The notes beneath the pieces were generated by a model. That model was not told where the DNA came from, did not search any database, and saw nothing but the letters and a program-made list of their open reading frames with translations. The translations under genes were made by a program, and so were the position numbers. DNA of 15,915 bases from Candidatus Atribacteria bacterium (GTDB lineage Bacteria; Atribacterota; Phoenicimicrobiia; Phoenicimicrobiales; Phoenicimicrobiaceae). The stretch is from assembly GCA_003513845.1 (NCBI GenBank), contig DOTB01000045.1, forward strand, positions 1 through 15,915. Direction: 5' to 3'. Shown here one piece after another: positions 6,395 to 14,053 of the stretch (within the stretch, counting starts at the first letter, position 1; every line of letters begins with the position of its first letter).

Positions 6395-7303
6395 TTATCT
6401 ATGAATGTTTTCTAACATTGCTTTCAATGTCTTTCCCGCAGATTTAATGATTTCTTCCGGCAGCTCGATGACGTAGCGTTCCTCTTTCAGCGAGAGGCAT
6501 AAATCATTTAGGGTGGTTAGTTTCATATTTCGGCATATCTTAGCTGTACCAGCAGTGTAAAATTCCTTCCCGGGATTTTCCCTTTTTAATCGATAGATGA
6601 GCCCTTTCTCTGTTCCTATGAGAAATCTCTTCTTATCCGATTTTTTCGCAAAGTTCAACATGCCATTGGTGGATAAAACCTCATCAGCGAGTTCAATAAC
6701 TGACGGATTACACTCTGGATGGACAAGTAGAAGAGCATCAGGAAATTTTTCCTTGGCCAGGCGCACTTCTTTTTCGGTTATTCTTTCATGGACATAGCAG
6801 TAACCATTCCAGGGAATTATCTCTTTATCTATAAATCTCTGACAGTATGCGGCAAGATTTTTATCTGGAGTAAAGATTATCCTCTTTGCAGAAATATTCT
6901 TAACTATTTCTATAGTATTAGCAGAAGTGCAACAAATATCAGATTCAGCCTTCACTTCTGCATTAGTGTTAACATAGGAAACTACTTTCGCCTCAGGATA
7001 ATTCTTTTTCAATCTCCTTAAATCCTTAGCAGTTATCATATCTGCCATCGGACATCCCGCATCTTTCCTGGGTATGATAACCATCTTTTCAGGAGAAAGT
7101 ATCTTTGCAGTCTCCGCCATAAAACGGACACCACAAAAGACTATTATCCGTGCATTTGTTTTTGCAGCTTCCCTGGCAAGTCCCAGGGAATCGCCCAGAA
7201 AATCTGCAATATTCTGAATCTCTGGTCTCTGGTAATTATGGACCAAGATAATAGCATCCTTTTCTTTTTTAAGTTTTGCAATTCTTTCTACTATATTATT
7301 CAT
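6395..7303 (-). CDS. nadA: Quinolinate synthase
   Basis: NadA condenses iminoaspartate with dihydroxyacetone phosphate to quinolinate, the first pyridine precursor of NAD. At 302 residues it is the compact form seen in Thermotoga and archaea. The three [4Fe-4S] ligands fit the family pattern: Cys84 in DAGCPMAD, Cys169 in GYCYVHE and Cys257 in AKICRNMK. HNYQ at 22-25 and GVRFMAET at 58-65 are also conserved. The start at 7303 is chosen because AGGAG lies 8 nt upstream; a frame reaching 7348 would add 15 residues without a ribosome site. No nadB, nadC or aspartate dehydrogenase gene is adjacent, so the rest of the pathway must be elsewhere. It lies 62 bp after the DUF1573 gene. Confidence 0.97.
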   Translation of the reverse strand: MNNIVERIAKLKKEKDAIILVHNYQRPEIQNIADFLGDSLGLAREAAKTNARIIVFCGVRFMAETAKILSPEKMVIIPRKDAGCPMADMITAKDLRRLKKNYPEAKVVSYVNTNAEVKAESDICCTSANTIEIVKNISAKRIIFTPDKNLAAYCQRFIDKEIIPWNGYCYVHERITEKEVRLAKEKFPDALLLVHPECNPSVIELADEVLSTNGMLNFAKKSDKKRFLIGTEKGLIYRLKRENPGKEFYTAGTAKICRNMKLTTLNDLCLSLKEERYVIELPEEIIKSAGKTLKAMLENIHR

Positions 7304-7365
7304 TTTTTTTCTCCTGTATGACTCTCGATTTATGGTGAAATTAAACATTACTCTTTCTCTATTAT

Positions 7366-7824
7366 TTAGTCATTTAAATAAGGTATTTTTGGCTTTTCTA
7401 TTTCAACATATAAATTAATTCTTTTATCTGGCACTCCAGGATCATTTGAATAAATATGGATATGTTTTTCATCCTTTCCTAAATAATCTGTAGTATCATA
7501 GGTTACAGTAACTTCTGCTGTATCTCCCGATTGAAGGCGAGTAGTAGAAATTGAAGCCTCTATACAACTACAAGATTCTTTTATCCGCTCAATAATTAAC
7601 TCCCCTTCTCCTCCATTTTTTACCATAAAAGTATGGGTAGGCTTTTCCCCCTGAACTACCTTTCCAAAATCCCATTCTTCTTCCGAAACTATAATCCTTG
7701 GCTGAAGTTTAGACTTATTTGAGTTAGCATTAGAGGAACTATTTTGGTTATTGCTAAATATTAAAATACCTCCCAGTATAATTACTGCTACAGCAAGTAA
7801 AAATATTATTATATTTTTATTCAT
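7366..7824 (-). CDS. Membrane-anchored DUF1573 domain protein
   Basis: The 152-residue protein has an N-terminal hydrophobic segment (about 4-24) with few positive charges after it, then a Ser/Asn-rich linker (26-38). A DUF1573 immunoglobulin-like beta domain starts at WDFGKVVQGE (51-60). The hallmark ESCSC gives Cys85 and Cys87, and SNDPGVPD is at 126-133. It is expected to sit outside the membrane, anchored by the N-terminus. DUF1573 function is not known in general. Here it ends the run of ABC-transporter genes (43 bp after the second ATPase), suggesting an accessory envelope role for that transporter. AAGGAG lies 8 nt before the ATG. Confidence 0.88.
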   Translation of the reverse strand: MNKNIIIFLLAVAVIILGGILIFSNNQNSSSNANSNKSKLQPRIIVSEEEWDFGKVVQGEKPTHTFMVKNGGEGELIIERIKESCSCIEASISTTRLQSGDTAEVTVTYDTTDYLGKDEKHIHIYSNDPGVPDKRINLYVEIEKPKIPYLND

Positions 7825-7867
7825 TGTTTTTGCTCCTTTCTTTTTTTATTTTTAAAAATAAATTTTA

Positions 7868-8563
7868 TCAATAATATAAATCAGATTTTTCTTTAGTAAT
7901 GATTCTCCCATCTTGAAGGTGAATTATCCTTTGAGTAGCCTGGGCTAATTCCAAATCATGGGTAGCAATAAATACTGCCAAACCTTTTTTGCTTAATCTC
8001 AGGAAAAGTTCTAGAATCTGCATTCCCACTCTTGCCTCTAATCTACCAGTAGGTTCATCAGCAATAAGTATCTTAGGATTATTAACCAAAGCTCGAGCTA
8101 TACCTGTTCGTTGCTTATCTCCACCGGATAAGTATTTCACTGGAATTTCTGCTTTATCTTCGAGTCTTACTTCTTTTAAAATATCTAATATTTCTTTCGC
8201 TATGATTTTTTTCTTCGCAAAAATTAAAGGTAGTTCTAAGTTTTCTCTAACAGTTAAGGTTGGAATTAAGTAAAATCTCTGAAAAACAAATCCAATATTC
8301 CCTCTTCTTATTTTAACTAGATCAACCTCATCCAGAGAAGTGATATTAATACTACCAATTTTTAGGCTCCCTGAGGTAGCTCTATCCAGGCAACCAATCA
8401 GGTTCATTAAAGTGGTCTTTCCTGAACCGGAGGGTCCCACAATTGAAACAATCTCACCCTCTTTGATTTTAAAATCTACTCCATTGAGTGCTTTGACAAT
8501 TTCCGAACCACGTCTATAGTATTTTTTCAAATTTTTCGCTTCCAGAATTACCTTATCTTCCAT
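7868..8563 (-). CDS. ABC transporter ATP-binding protein, LolD/MacB-like, with altered signature and D-loop
   Basis: This 231-residue nucleotide-binding subunit has Walker A GPSGSGKTT (43-51), Q-loop FVFQ with Gln95, Walker B ILIADE (165-170) and H-loop His202. The signature is LSGGDKQRT at 145-153 rather than LSGGEQQRV, and the segment after Walker B is EPTGRLEAR instead of EPTGNLDSK, so the D-loop aspartate is replaced by Glu176. It is paralogous to the preceding ATPase, whose 3' end it overlaps by 11 nt, and both probably serve the single upstream permease. It could be one half of an asymmetric ATPase pair. The substrate is unknown; the family moves lipoproteins, peptides, antibiotics or haem-like molecules, or works mechanically across the envelope. 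Confidence 0.92.
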   Translation of the reverse strand: MEDKVILEAKNLKKYYRRGSEIVKALNGVDFKIKEGEIVSIVGPSGSGKTTLMNLIGCLDRATSGSLKIGSINITSLDEVDLVKIRRGNIGFVFQRFYLIPTLTVRENLELPLIFAKKKIIAKEILDILKEVRLEDKAEIPVKYLSGGDKQRTGIARALVNNPKILIADEPTGRLEARVGMQILELFLRLSKKGLAVFIATHDLELAQATQRIIHLQDGRIITKEKSDLYY

Positions 8564-9263
8564 CTTGCCTTACCAACCTTTCGTCTTGTACTATTTTCCC
8601 ATCATTCAGATGAATAACTCTGTCCGCTAAATAAGCTAATTTGACATTGTGGGTAGCAACTACAATGGTTAATCCCTCTTCCTGATTAAGATTTCGAAAA
8701 AGTTTAAAAAGTCCATGTGCATTCCTGGTGTCCAAATTACCAGTAGGCTCATCCGCAAGAAGGATATCAGGATTATTAACTAAAGCCCTGGCTACTGCTA
8801 CTCGTTGTAATTCTCCACCGCTTAACTCATTGGGATAATGAGACAATCTATGACTCAATCCCATTTTTTTTAAAAGATCTTTTGCTTTATCCTTATTTTT
8901 ACATTTATAATTTCCCGCAAAAAGCAGGGGTAATTGTACATTTTCTAATGAATTCAAGGATGAAATTAAGAAAAAATCTTCAAACACGAATCCAATTTTT
9001 TCCGCTCTAATACGGTTGAGTTTTTCCTCATTAAATCCTATAGTATTACTACCCAAGATGTTTAAAATTCCTGAAGTAGGTTTATCCAAGCAGCCGATTA
9101 AATTCAAAAAGGTAGTCTTCCCTGCTCCAGATGGGCCCATTAAAGCCACAAACTCACCTCTTTTTATTTCTATATCTATTTCCTTTAAAGCTGTTATTCT
9201 CTGGGATACAGAAGAATATTGTTTCTTTAATTTTATCGCCTTGATGACCAACTCTTCCATCAT
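8553..9263 (-). CDS. ABC transporter ATP-binding protein, LolD/MacB-like, with Q-loop Gln replaced by Glu
   Basis: This 236-residue ATPase has Walker A GPSGAGKTT (43-51), canonical signature LSGGELQR (147-154), Walker B ILLADE (167-172), a normal D-loop GNLD (175-178) and H-loop His205. The Q-loop reads FVFEDF, so the usual glutamine at position 95 is glutamate, a single-base change (CAA to GAA). It is encoded directly after the permease; the ATG at 9263 overlaps the permease stop in an ATGA arrangement, with AAGGAG 6 nt upstream. A second ATG follows immediately. The downstream partner ATPase deviates at complementary motifs, which supports a heterodimeric ATPase. Confidence 0.93.
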   Translation of the reverse strand: MMEELVIKAIKLKKQYSSVSQRITALKEIDIEIKRGEFVALMGPSGAGKTTFLNLIGCLDKPTSGILNILGSNTIGFNEEKLNRIRAEKIGFVFEDFFLISSLNSLENVQLPLLFAGNYKCKNKDKAKDLLKKMGLSHRLSHYPNELSGGELQRVAVARALVNNPDILLADEPTGNLDTRNAHGLFKLFRNLNQEEGLTIVVATHNVKLAYLADRVIHLNDGKIVQDERLVRQDGR

Positions 9264-10444
9264 TCTCCACTCCTTATTACTTCAATTGGCCTCATTGAAG
9301 CTGCCTTTAAAGCCGGAAGTAATCCAGAAATTATTCCTACAATTATTACTCCCAGGAAAGAGTAGGCCAGCAGATCAGGTGTAATCAAAAGCAATTTACC
9401 TCCCGGAGCATAAGGCATTACCTTCCTCACTAAAAGTTCAACCAAATTTCCACCCAAAATGGCAATAATTGACCCCAAGATACCTCCTAAAGTACAAACA
9501 ATAAAAGTTTCTATCCAAATGAGCCTAAAGATATCAAACTTTGAAGCTCCTATTGCTTTCATAATGCCTATTTCTTGTGTTCGTTCAAAGACACTCATTA
9601 AAATAGTATTAACTACCCCGATAATAGCTACAAATATTGCGATAAAGGCAACAGACATAATCAATATTTTAGCTGAATTTACCAAATTCAAAATTGTCCC
9701 TTTAACCTGGCTCATACTTATTACCTGAATACTGGCAATGGGATAAAGTCTCTCTTCAAATTCTGAAATCTTTTCTATTTGTTTTAGTTTAATGCCGATA
9801 CCGGTTAATTTTCCCTCAGCATCAAATATTTTCTGAGCTGTTTTCAAAGGTAAAAATATTACTCCATCTTCCTGGGTAGCTGTTCTTTTAAAAACTCCGA
9901 CTATGGTAAATGCAATATCTTTTCCGGGTATGAATATTTTATCACCAACTGACTTTTGTTCTGATTCTGCTGCATCATATCCTAAAATTACCTCATTTAC
10001 ATCGTCCCCCGAAAACCACTCTCCAGCTAGAAATTCAGCATCTGGTTTCAGTTGCAGGTAACTTTTTTCAATTCCCAGAAAGTTAGTAAAACCACCTTTG
10101 CCATCCATTTTTTGGGGATCATAGGCTAAAGAGGCAAGAAATGGTGTGATTTTATCAATACCAGAGTCACCAGTTATTTGTTTATAAATATCCTCATCTA
10201 TAAACCTGAGACCTGCTTCTCCATTAAGTATCATAGTTGCTGCCTCATAGGGGCATCCCTTGGCAGTTACCACAACATGATATCCCATTTTATCAACATC
10301 AGAGGTTAATGCCTCTTGATACCCAGCATTAAAACCTAAAAGACTGACTAAAACTGCTACTGCTACTGCTACTCCACCAATGGTTAAAAAGGAACGAAAT
10401 TTCCTCCGCCTTAAATTCTTATAAGCCAAAATAAAGAATTTCAT
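9260..10444 (-). CDS. ABC transporter permease, MacB/FtsX superfamily
   Basis: The 394-residue protein has the four-helix MacB-type layout. TM1 spans about 18-38 after a basic LRRRKFRS segment. An extracytoplasmic domain of about 215 residues follows, then TM2 (about 256-285), TM3 (about 311-340) and TM4 (about 360-380), ending LLPALKAASMRPIEVIRSGE, the FtsX-family C-terminal signature. ERTQEIGIMKAIGA (287-300) is the conserved cytoplasmic coupling region. The outer domain begins with a KGCPYEAA motif carrying Cys64, which could bind metal or form a mixed disulfide. It is the only permease in this operon and overlaps both neighbours (TAATG with the lipoprotein, ATGA with the ATPase), so the four genes are tightly coupled. 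Confidence 0.92.
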   Translation of the reverse strand: MKFFILAYKNLRRRKFRSFLTIGGVAVAVAVLVSLLGFNAGYQEALTSDVDKMGYHVVVTAKGCPYEAATMILNGEAGLRFIDEDIYKQITGDSGIDKITPFLASLAYDPQKMDGKGGFTNFLGIEKSYLQLKPDAEFLAGEWFSGDDVNEVILGYDAAESEQKSVGDKIFIPGKDIAFTIVGVFKRTATQEDGVIFLPLKTAQKIFDAEGKLTGIGIKLKQIEKISEFEERLYPIASIQVISMSQVKGTILNLVNSAKILIMSVAFIAIFVAIIGVVNTILMSVFERTQEIGIMKAIGASKFDIFRLIWIETFIVCTLGGILGSIIAILGGNLVELLVRKVMPYAPGGKLLLITPDLLAYSFLGVIIVGIISGLLPALKAASMRPIEVIRSGE

Positions 10445-10836
10445 TAAAACTCAACTCCCTTTCCGACAATGATTATTCTTCCATTCTTATTCTCAGGCTT
10501 ACCTTCTACTATTGCTTTTTCTCCCACCTTAGGAGGAATGCTAAGGCCGGAAGGATTAATATCTATAAAAATTGTCCCTGTATCATCTTCTAAAAAAAAC
10601 CAACATCCTGAAGAACATTCACGCACAATTTCCCCTTCTACTCTGATGGTTTTACCAAGATATTCATCTGGATTAGTATAAATATCTTTTACACTGACAA
10701 CTTCTTTTTCAGTAATGTTAACGCCATATCTTTCGCCATTATCGTTATTATTACCACTGCAACCTGAAATACCCAATATAACAAGTACAAAAATTAGTGC
10801 TACACCGATTAGTTTAATATTTTTTGATTTTCTCAT
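10444..10836 (-). CDS. Lipoprotein with OB-like fold and a CxxxC pair
   Basis: The 130-residue protein has a basic start (MRKSKNIK), a hydrophobic segment (about 9-22) and the lipobox ISGC, giving lipid-modified Cys26 and an exported lipoprotein. After a short Asn-rich linker comes a beta-barrel pattern typical of OB-fold proteins: YLGKTIRVEGEIV (59-71), FFLEDDTGTIFIDI (80-93) and VGEKAIVEG (104-112). Two cysteines, 74 and 78, sit in ECSSGCWF between the first strands. This OB-like family is not functionally defined. It is the first gene of the ABC operon, overlapping the permease by one base, so it may be the substrate-side or structural partner. AAGGAG precedes the ATG by 5 nt. Confidence 0.82.
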   Translation of the reverse strand: MRKSKNIKLIGVALIFVLVILGISGCSGNNNDNGERYGVNITEKEVVSVKDIYTNPDEYLGKTIRVEGEIVRECSSGCWFFLEDDTGTIFIDINPSGLSIPPKVGEKAIVEGKPENKNGRIIIVGKGVEF

Positions 10837-11048
10837 ATTTTCTCCTTTTTATACAAAATAGTCATAACATCTAACTTAATACATATTTATGTTATACTAC
10901 TTATTCTATTAAATAAATAGAAATTTAACATAAAAATAAAACACCCAGCTTATATATAAATTCATTATTCATCAAGGGTTAGAAACTATATAATATTAAC
11001 GATTAATTTTTTCTTAATCAAATATTTTTTGTTCATACTAATCTTAAA
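10837..11048. other. AT-rich intergenic region upstream of the lipoprotein-ABC operon
   Basis: These 212 bp separate the YHS gene from the lipoprotein gene and probably contain the ABC operon's promoter. No promoter with good matches to both boxes was found; TATAAC and TATATA sequences occur on the minus strand, but the base composition makes these weak. A 6-bp hairpin GATTAA/TTAATC (11001-11019 on the plus strand) follows the YHS gene and is too weak to call a terminator. No small gene is seen. Confidence 0.45.
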
Positions 11049-11231
11049 TTAACAATATCCATGCGTTGGTGGTTGGCGTTTCTCTTCTTTGTCAATAAAT
11101 TTTTCTGGATTATCTTCAAATTTTTTCTTGCATCCTGGAGCACAAAAATAATAGTTTTTTCCATGATACTCACTCTTAAACTTTGCAGTCTTTTCATCTA
11201 CTTCCATTTTGCAGACTGGGTCAATAGCCAT
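11049..11231 (-). CDS. Small stand-alone YHS-domain metal-binding protein
   Basis: From the ATG at 11231 this is 60 residues. It opens with AIDPVCKMEV, then YHGKNYYFCAPGCKKKFEDNP, the complete YHS/TRASH motif: Cys in DPVC plus the FCxxxC pair. It ends HGYC, adding a further terminal cysteine and a histidine. Such proteins bind copper or other soft metals in the cytosol and often accompany CopA, as here (16 bp after the copA stop). GGGAGG lies 8 nt before this ATG, whereas a GTG three codons upstream (11240) would overlap that ribosome site, so the shorter form is preferred. The domain resembles the YHS domain inside the permease at 5286-6314. Confidence 0.92.
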   Translation of the reverse strand: MAIDPVCKMEVDEKTAKFKSEYHGKNYYFCAPGCKKKFEDNPEKFIDKEEKRQPPTHGYC

Positions 11232-11247
11232 TTTACTCACCTCCCCT

Positions 11248-13974
11248 TCACATAATATTTTTTACTGGAGGAACATATTTCCTCAACATTAATGAAAGAC
11301 TGATTACCGTAATTGAGCTAGCAGCCATAGCTAATCCCGCTAACTCAGGCTTAAAAATAACTCCTAAAAAGGGGTATAATATTCCCGCAGCTACTGGAAT
11401 TAAAGCTGTATTATAAGCAAAAGCCCAAAATATATTCTGTTTAATTCTTAACATCACTTTTCTGCTTAATTGTAAGGCTGCAACTGCATCCAAAAGATCA
11501 TCCTTAATAAGTACTATATCTCCACTTTCTATCGCCACATCTGTACCACCACCTAAGGCAATACCAACGTCCGCCTGAGTCAAAGCTGGGGCATCATTAA
11601 TCCCATCACCTACAAAAGCAACTATTTCTCCCTTTTTTTGCAGTCTTTTTACTTCTTTAACTTTCTCTTGGGGTAAAACTTGGGCTAATACATTTACTAT
11701 TCCAAGTTGTTCAGCAATGGCTCGAGCAGTTCTAATATTATCACCGGTAAGCATATAAATATTGAGGTTCATCGCTTTAAATCTTTCTAGGGCTTCTTTG
11801 GTGGTTTCTTTTAAAGTATCAGCAATAGCTATAATACCAGCTATCTGATGATTTAAAGCAATCAATATTACTGTTTTACCCTGTTTTTCGAAATCTAAGA
11901 TGTTTTTTTCTACCGATTCAGGCCAGGAAATATTTCTCTCTTTTAGAAGAGTTCTATTACCTATCAATATTTCCTTGCCTTCTATCAAAGCTGCTACACC
12001 CTTCCCCTCAAAAGTATCAAAATTATTACCACTAAAAAGCTTTATATCCCTCTCTGCTGATTTTTTTACTATGGCTTCTGCTAAAGGATGCTTAGAATTC
12101 TTTTCCACACTAGCAGTTAAGCTTAAAAGCCTTTCTTCGTCCATTGTTATCCCTATAATATCTGTAACTTCGGGTTTGCCTTTGGTAAGGGTTCCGGTTT
12201 TATCAAATATAATAGTGGTTAATTTTTCTGATCTTTCCAAGGCTTCTCCATTCTTGACCAGGATGCCAAGTTCTGCTCCTCTGCCTACCCCTACCGTAAT
12301 AGCGGTAGGGGTAGCCAGACCAAGTGCACAAGGACAAGCAACCACCAGAACAGAAATCAAATTAGTTAACGCGAATAAAAAACTACTATTCAGAATAAAA
12401 TACCAAATCAAGAAAGAAGATAGTGCAATTAGTAATACCACCGGAATAAAATAACTTACTACTTTATCAACCATTCTTTGTACAGGGGGTTTTGATCTCT
12501 GTGCTTCTTTTACCAGTTTAATAATTTGAGCCAACATCGTATCTCTTCCTACCCTGGTTGCTTTAAATCTGATCACTCCATTTTTATTAATTGTTCCTCC
12601 TATGATTTTATCACCATTCTTTTTTAAAACCGGAATAGATTCACCGGTAATCATTGATTCGTCTACATAACTTTCACCTTCAATAACTTCCCCATCTACC
12701 GGAATTTTTTCGCCTGGTTTAACTATTAATATATTATTTATTGTTACCTTTTTTACGGGCATTTCCTGCTCTTCAAAAATGGAAAGTAATTTACTAATCA
12801 GTATATCCTTATGTGGATATCCAAAGATTTTCTTATTATAAGTGTAAACTCTACATCCAAATGATTTATTAATTTTCCCTTCTATATCACTTTTGTTCAC
12901 TAAAATAGTTGGCGATCCGTAAAAGGAATAATCTTTGAAATTCTCTTTAGTTACTTCTGTTAATTTGATTGGAACAGAAATGTTCAACTTCTTTAGAGTA
13001 TCTTTTACTTGTTCTGCTGCCTTATTATAGTTCGGACAATCTCTAAAATATAAAATTTCTATATCTATATTTTGAGGTTTTAAAACAGCAGCGGTTTTTG
13101 GTTGCAAACCTATTAATTTTTTGATCGCTTCCGAAGTTTTCCCTTTTGCCTTCGCTTCCAAATAACGTCCCATAGTAAGAAAAGTAGCTAAAAATACTGC
13201 CGTTTCGTAAAATAAAAAATCAGAAGAAAGTAAAATCTTTAAAGTAGCTAAGACGCTTGTTCCAAAAGCAACTCCAATCCCCATCGCATACATTACATCC
13301 ATATTTAAATGCTTATTCTTTAATGAATGATAAGCAGCTACAAAAATAGGATAGCTAATATAAACGAAGGCAGGGGTAGAAACAATAAACATAAGATAAG
13401 CCAAAGTAATAGGTAGGTTTAAGGGGACATACATAAGAAGCATTAAAAAAATCCCGGTAGTTAGTCCAACAATAATTCGTTTACGTTTTATTTTTAAATC
13501 TTTCTCTCTAATAACTTCTGCTAGGTCTTCTGTTTCTTCCCCTTCTATCCCTAAAAATTTATAGCCACTATCTTCAATGGTCTTTTTCATAATTATAGGG
13601 GAGACAAGATCGGGATTATAAACCACCTGTACTTTTTCCCCGGCTAAATCCACATTGGCTTTGGTTATTCCTTCCAATTTTAGAAGAGATTCTTCAATGA
13701 TTTTGGCACAAGATGCACAGGTCATTTCTCCCACTTTTATAATCACTTTTTCATTAACAGCCTGATATCCAGTTTCCCTTATAGCTTTTTCTAAATCGAG
13801 ATATTTAATTCTGGCAAAATCATATTCTATTAGCACACTTTCACTATCTAGATTTACCCGTACATCCAGTACACCATTCAAGGAATCTAAGGCTTTCTCT
13901 AGGGTAGCAACACACCCTGCACAGGTCATTCCTAAAATATTAATTTCAATTTTTCTAGTATTTTTTAAAGTCAT
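11248..13974 (-). CDS. copA: CopA-type copper P-type ATPase with thioredoxin-like domain inserted in the actuator
   Basis: The 908-residue protein is a P1B-1 ATPase that should export Cu(I) across the cytoplasmic membrane. Two N-terminal HMA domains carry GMTCAGC (15-21, Cys18/Cys21) and GEMTCASC (82-89, Cys86/Cys89). The core contains the actuator TGES (443-446), the transmembrane CPC (547-549), DKTGT with phosphorylated Asp591, SKHP with His629 and GDGIND (789-794), all intact. It exceeds usual CopA length by about 100 residues. The excess is residues about 301-405, a thioredoxin-like domain between LQPKTAAVLKP and MPVKKVTINNILIVKPGEK, where CopA normally has a short turn in the actuator. 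The reading frame is continuous. It follows the cysteine synthase by 79 bp; the ribosome site is weak. Confidence 0.96.
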   Translation of the reverse strand: MTLKNTRKIEINILGMTCAGCVATLEKALDSLNGVLDVRVNLDSESVLIEYDFARIKYLDLEKAIRETGYQAVNEKVIIKVGEMTCASCAKIIEESLLKLEGITKANVDLAGEKVQVVYNPDLVSPIIMKKTIEDSGYKFLGIEGEETEDLAEVIREKDLKIKRKRIIVGLTTGIFLMLLMYVPLNLPITLAYLMFIVSTPAFVYISYPIFVAAYHSLKNKHLNMDVMYAMGIGVAFGTSVLATLKILLSSDFLFYETAVFLATFLTMGRYLEAKAKGKTSEAIKKLIGLQPKTAAVLKPQNIDIEILYFRDCPNYNKAAEQVKDTLKKLNISVPIKLTEVTKENFKDYSFYGSPTILVNKSDIEGKINKSFGCRVYTYNKKIFGYPHKDILISKLLSIFEEQEMPVKKVTINNILIVKPGEKIPVDGEVIEGESYVDESMITGESIPVLKKNGDKIIGGTINKNGVIRFKATRVGRDTMLAQIIKLVKEAQRSKPPVQRMVDKVVSYFIPVVLLIALSSFLIWYFILNSSFLFALTNLISVLVVACPCALGLATPTAITVGVGRGAELGILVKNGEALERSEKLTTIIFDKTGTLTKGKPEVTDIIGITMDEERLLSLTASVEKNSKHPLAEAIVKKSAERDIKLFSGNNFDTFEGKGVAALIEGKEILIGNRTLLKERNISWPESVEKNILDFEKQGKTVILIALNHQIAGIIAIADTLKETTKEALERFKAMNLNIYMLTGDNIRTARAIAEQLGIVNVLAQVLPQEKVKEVKRLQKKGEIVAFVGDGINDAPALTQADVGIALGGGTDVAIESGDIVLIKDDLLDAVAALQLSRKVMLRIKQNIFWAFAYNTALIPVAAGILYPFLGVIFKPELAGLAMAASSITVISLSLMLRKYVPPVKNIM
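12760..13074 (-). other. Thioredoxin-like domain insertion within CopA (residues about 301-405)
   Basis: This segment reads as a complete small alpha/beta domain. A first strand IEILYF is followed by RDCPNYNKA with Cys313 at the thioredoxin active-site position. A helix (AAEQVKDTLKKL) comes next, then IKLTEV, then GSPTILVN (353-360) with the cis-proline-type SPT, then CRVY with Cys374, and a final helix from HKDILISKLL. The order matches small thioredoxin-like proteins (YFxxCPNxxxA ... GSPT ... CRVY ... G.P) known as free-standing genes. There is one cysteine, not CxxC, at the active position. The flanking actuator strands are intact on both sides, so this is an insertion and not a replacement. 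Domain boundaries are approximate. Confidence 0.85.
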
Positions 13975-14053
13975 ATTTTTATCTTTTTCTAATTTCTCCC
14001 ACGATTAAACAATTTTTTTCTATTCAAATAATCTCATAAATATTTTTTGTATT

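Noticed and set aside
9016..9384. A 122-codon open frame on the plus strand, opposite the ABC ATPase and permease
   Set aside because: It is a shadow frame across the junction of two well-supported genes, with no recognisable domain.
11900..12454. A 184-codon open frame on the plus strand, opposite copA
   Set aside because: It lies entirely antisense to the conserved catalytic core of CopA, its Ser/Leu/Phe-rich translation resembles no family, and no ribosome site or context supports it.
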